Of a stretch of DNA of 7,962 nt, positions 7,106-7,962 are shown one piece after another. Numbering within the stretch: position 1 is the first letter of the stretch; every line of letters begins with the position of its first letter. The notes under the pieces are model-generated. The model saw only the letters and a program-made list of their open reading frames with translations. It did no database searches and had not been told where the DNA came from. The position numbers were made by a program, and so were the translations under genes. This DNA is from CAYMJK01 sp043101635 (GTDB lineage: Bacteria; Planctomycetota; Phycisphaerae; Phycisphaerales; UBA1924), in contig JBICIE010000245.1 of the NCBI GenBank assembly GCA_043101635.1, forward strand, positions 1 to 7,962. Direction: 5' to 3'.

Positions 7106-7962
7106 TCAGGCCCGCCGGGCCTCGCCGCTGGACGGGTAGATGATGCGCCCGTGATAGATGCTGGCGACGCTCTTGGAGATGGAGTCGCTGATGGTCTCCA
7201 GCTCGCGCAGCGTCAGGTCGCACTCGTCGAACTGGCCGTCCATGAGTCGCTTGTTGGCCAGTGATCGCACCAGGGCGTCGATGCGGCTGGGCGTCGGGTC
7301 GGCCATGGAGCGGGTGGCGCTCTCGACCGAATCGGCGAGCATGAGGATCGCCACTTCCTTGATCTGCGGCTTGGGGCCGGGATAGCGGTACTCGATCTCC
7401 TGCGGCTCGGGGGCCTCGGCGGGGGTGGGGGCGCTCTCGTCGCCGGCTTCCTTGGCGCGCTTGCGGGCCCGCTCGTAGAAGTACTCGACGAGCGTGGTGC
7501 CGTGGTGGGCGTCGATGAAGTGCTGCAGCGAGCGCGGCAAGCCGAACTCGCGAGCAAGTTCCAGGCCGTCCTTGACATGGCCGACGATGACCAGCAGACT
7601 CATGGCGGGGCTGAGCTTGTCGTGCTTGTTGGGGCCGCCGGACTGGTTCTCGACGAAGTACTCGGGCTTGTTCATCTTCCCGATGTCGTGGTAGAGCGCG
7701 CCGACGTAGGTCAGCAGGGCGTTGGCGCCGATGGCGTCGGCGGCGGTCTCGGCGATGCTGGCGACGTTGAGCGAGTGGTTGTAGGTGCCCGGGGCCCGCT
7801 GCTGGAGTTCGCGCAGCAGCGGCTGCTTGGGGTCGCGCAGCTCGATGAGCGTCATGCCGGTGGTGATGTCGAAGAGGCGCTCGATGGTGGGGAGGATGAA
7901 CAGCGTCACGCCGCCGACGAGCAGGCCGCCGGCGCCGCCGAAGCCGGAATCCCAGAGGATCT
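7106..7962 (-). CDS. PgpH-like HDIG-domain phosphodiesterase, C-terminal part (gene continues beyond right edge)
   Basis: This is the last 285 or so residues of a protein of the 7TM-HD (PgpH) family, integral membrane enzymes whose cytoplasmic HD domain hydrolyses cyclic di-AMP to pApA. The frame runs open to the right edge, with small hydrophobic residues (GGAGGLLVGGVTLFILP) that look like the last transmembrane helix. Family signatures follow: LFDITTGMTLIELRDPKQPLL, APGTYNHSLNV with a metal His, GALYHDIGK (the HD pair), PEYFVENQ, KHDKLSPAMS, GHVKDG and HHGTTLVEYFY. An acidic/proline-rich loop (DESAPTPAEAPEPQ) precedes YPGPKPQIKEVAILMLADSVESATRS. All HD metal residues look present, so it is probably active. 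The N-terminal extracellular and other transmembrane domains lie outside the window. An internal GTG at 7909 is not the true start. The role in cyclic di-AMP turnover is family knowledge. Confidence 0.93.
   Translation of the reverse strand, partial: ILWDSGFGGAGGLLVGGVTLFILPTIERLFDITTGMTLIELRDPKQPLLRELQQRAPGTYNHSLNVASIAETAADAIGANALLTYVGALYHDIGKMNKPEYFVENQSGGPNKHDKLSPAMSLLVIVGHVKDGLELAREFGLPRSLQHFIDAHHGTTLVEYFYERARKRAKEAGDESAPTPAEAPEPQEIEYRYPGPKPQIKEVAILMLADSVESATRSMADPTPSRIDALVRSLANKRLMDGQFDECDLTLRELETISDSISKSVASIYHGRIIYPSSGEARRA
7108..7122. other. Small inverted repeat at the convergent gene ends
   Basis: AGGCCC-GCC-GGGCCT sits 15 bases after the DinB-like stop and overlaps the last codons of the HD-domain gene. 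A 6-bp GC stem might help end transcription of the plus-strand gene, but there is no T-run. Confidence 0.25.

Overview
The window looks like a chromosomal piece of a planctomycete, most likely class Phycisphaerae. The base composition is GC-rich throughout. The best taxonomic clue is a secreted protein ending in two Cys/Phe-rich dockerin-like repeats of the DCDGSGTLDFFDFLCFQNAF type, a C-terminal module I associate with Phycisphaerae surface proteins. The other genes are bacterial housekeeping or accessory types. No rRNA, tRNA, CRISPR array, phage gene or transposase gene was seen, and no gene-free stretch exceeds about 250 bp.

Layout. Positions 1-4239 hold four genes on the minus strand, in transcription order: a Nudix hydrolase (4239-3793), a soluble orphan histidine kinase (3745-3002), a TylF-type methyltransferase (2776-1982) and clpB (1728 to beyond the left edge; its N-terminal 576 residues are here). 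From 4369 the plus strand carries parB, a secreted dockerin-like protein (5595-6440) closed by a strong Rho-independent terminator, and a DinB-superfamily protein (6541-7092). The C-terminal part of a PgpH-like HD-domain phosphodiesterase (7962-7106, minus) converges on it and runs off the right edge. The Nudix gene and parB are divergent, sharing a 129-bp intergenic region.

The window is mostly core chromosome, with two notable signals. First, parB is accompanied by two near-consensus parS sites that are exact reverse complements of one another. One lies inside the Nudix gene and one inside the kinase gene, read in different codon frames, so these two neighbouring genes also appear to act as a ParB loading zone. 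No parA is present. Second, clpB carries a pair of inverted REP-like hairpins with GTAG/GTAC heads. They are inserted in frame in the middle-domain coiled coil and add about 24 residues, so a mobile-type palindromic repeat appears to have been turned into protein sequence. A 28-bp dyad upstream of clpB is a further candidate regulatory site.

The genes do not form one obvious pathway. ClpB serves protein disaggregation, ParB with parS serves chromosome segregation, PgpH-like proteins degrade cyclic di-AMP, and the dockerin-like protein is exported. I see no convincing multi-gene novel system; the interest lies in DNA-level elements embedded in coding sequence.
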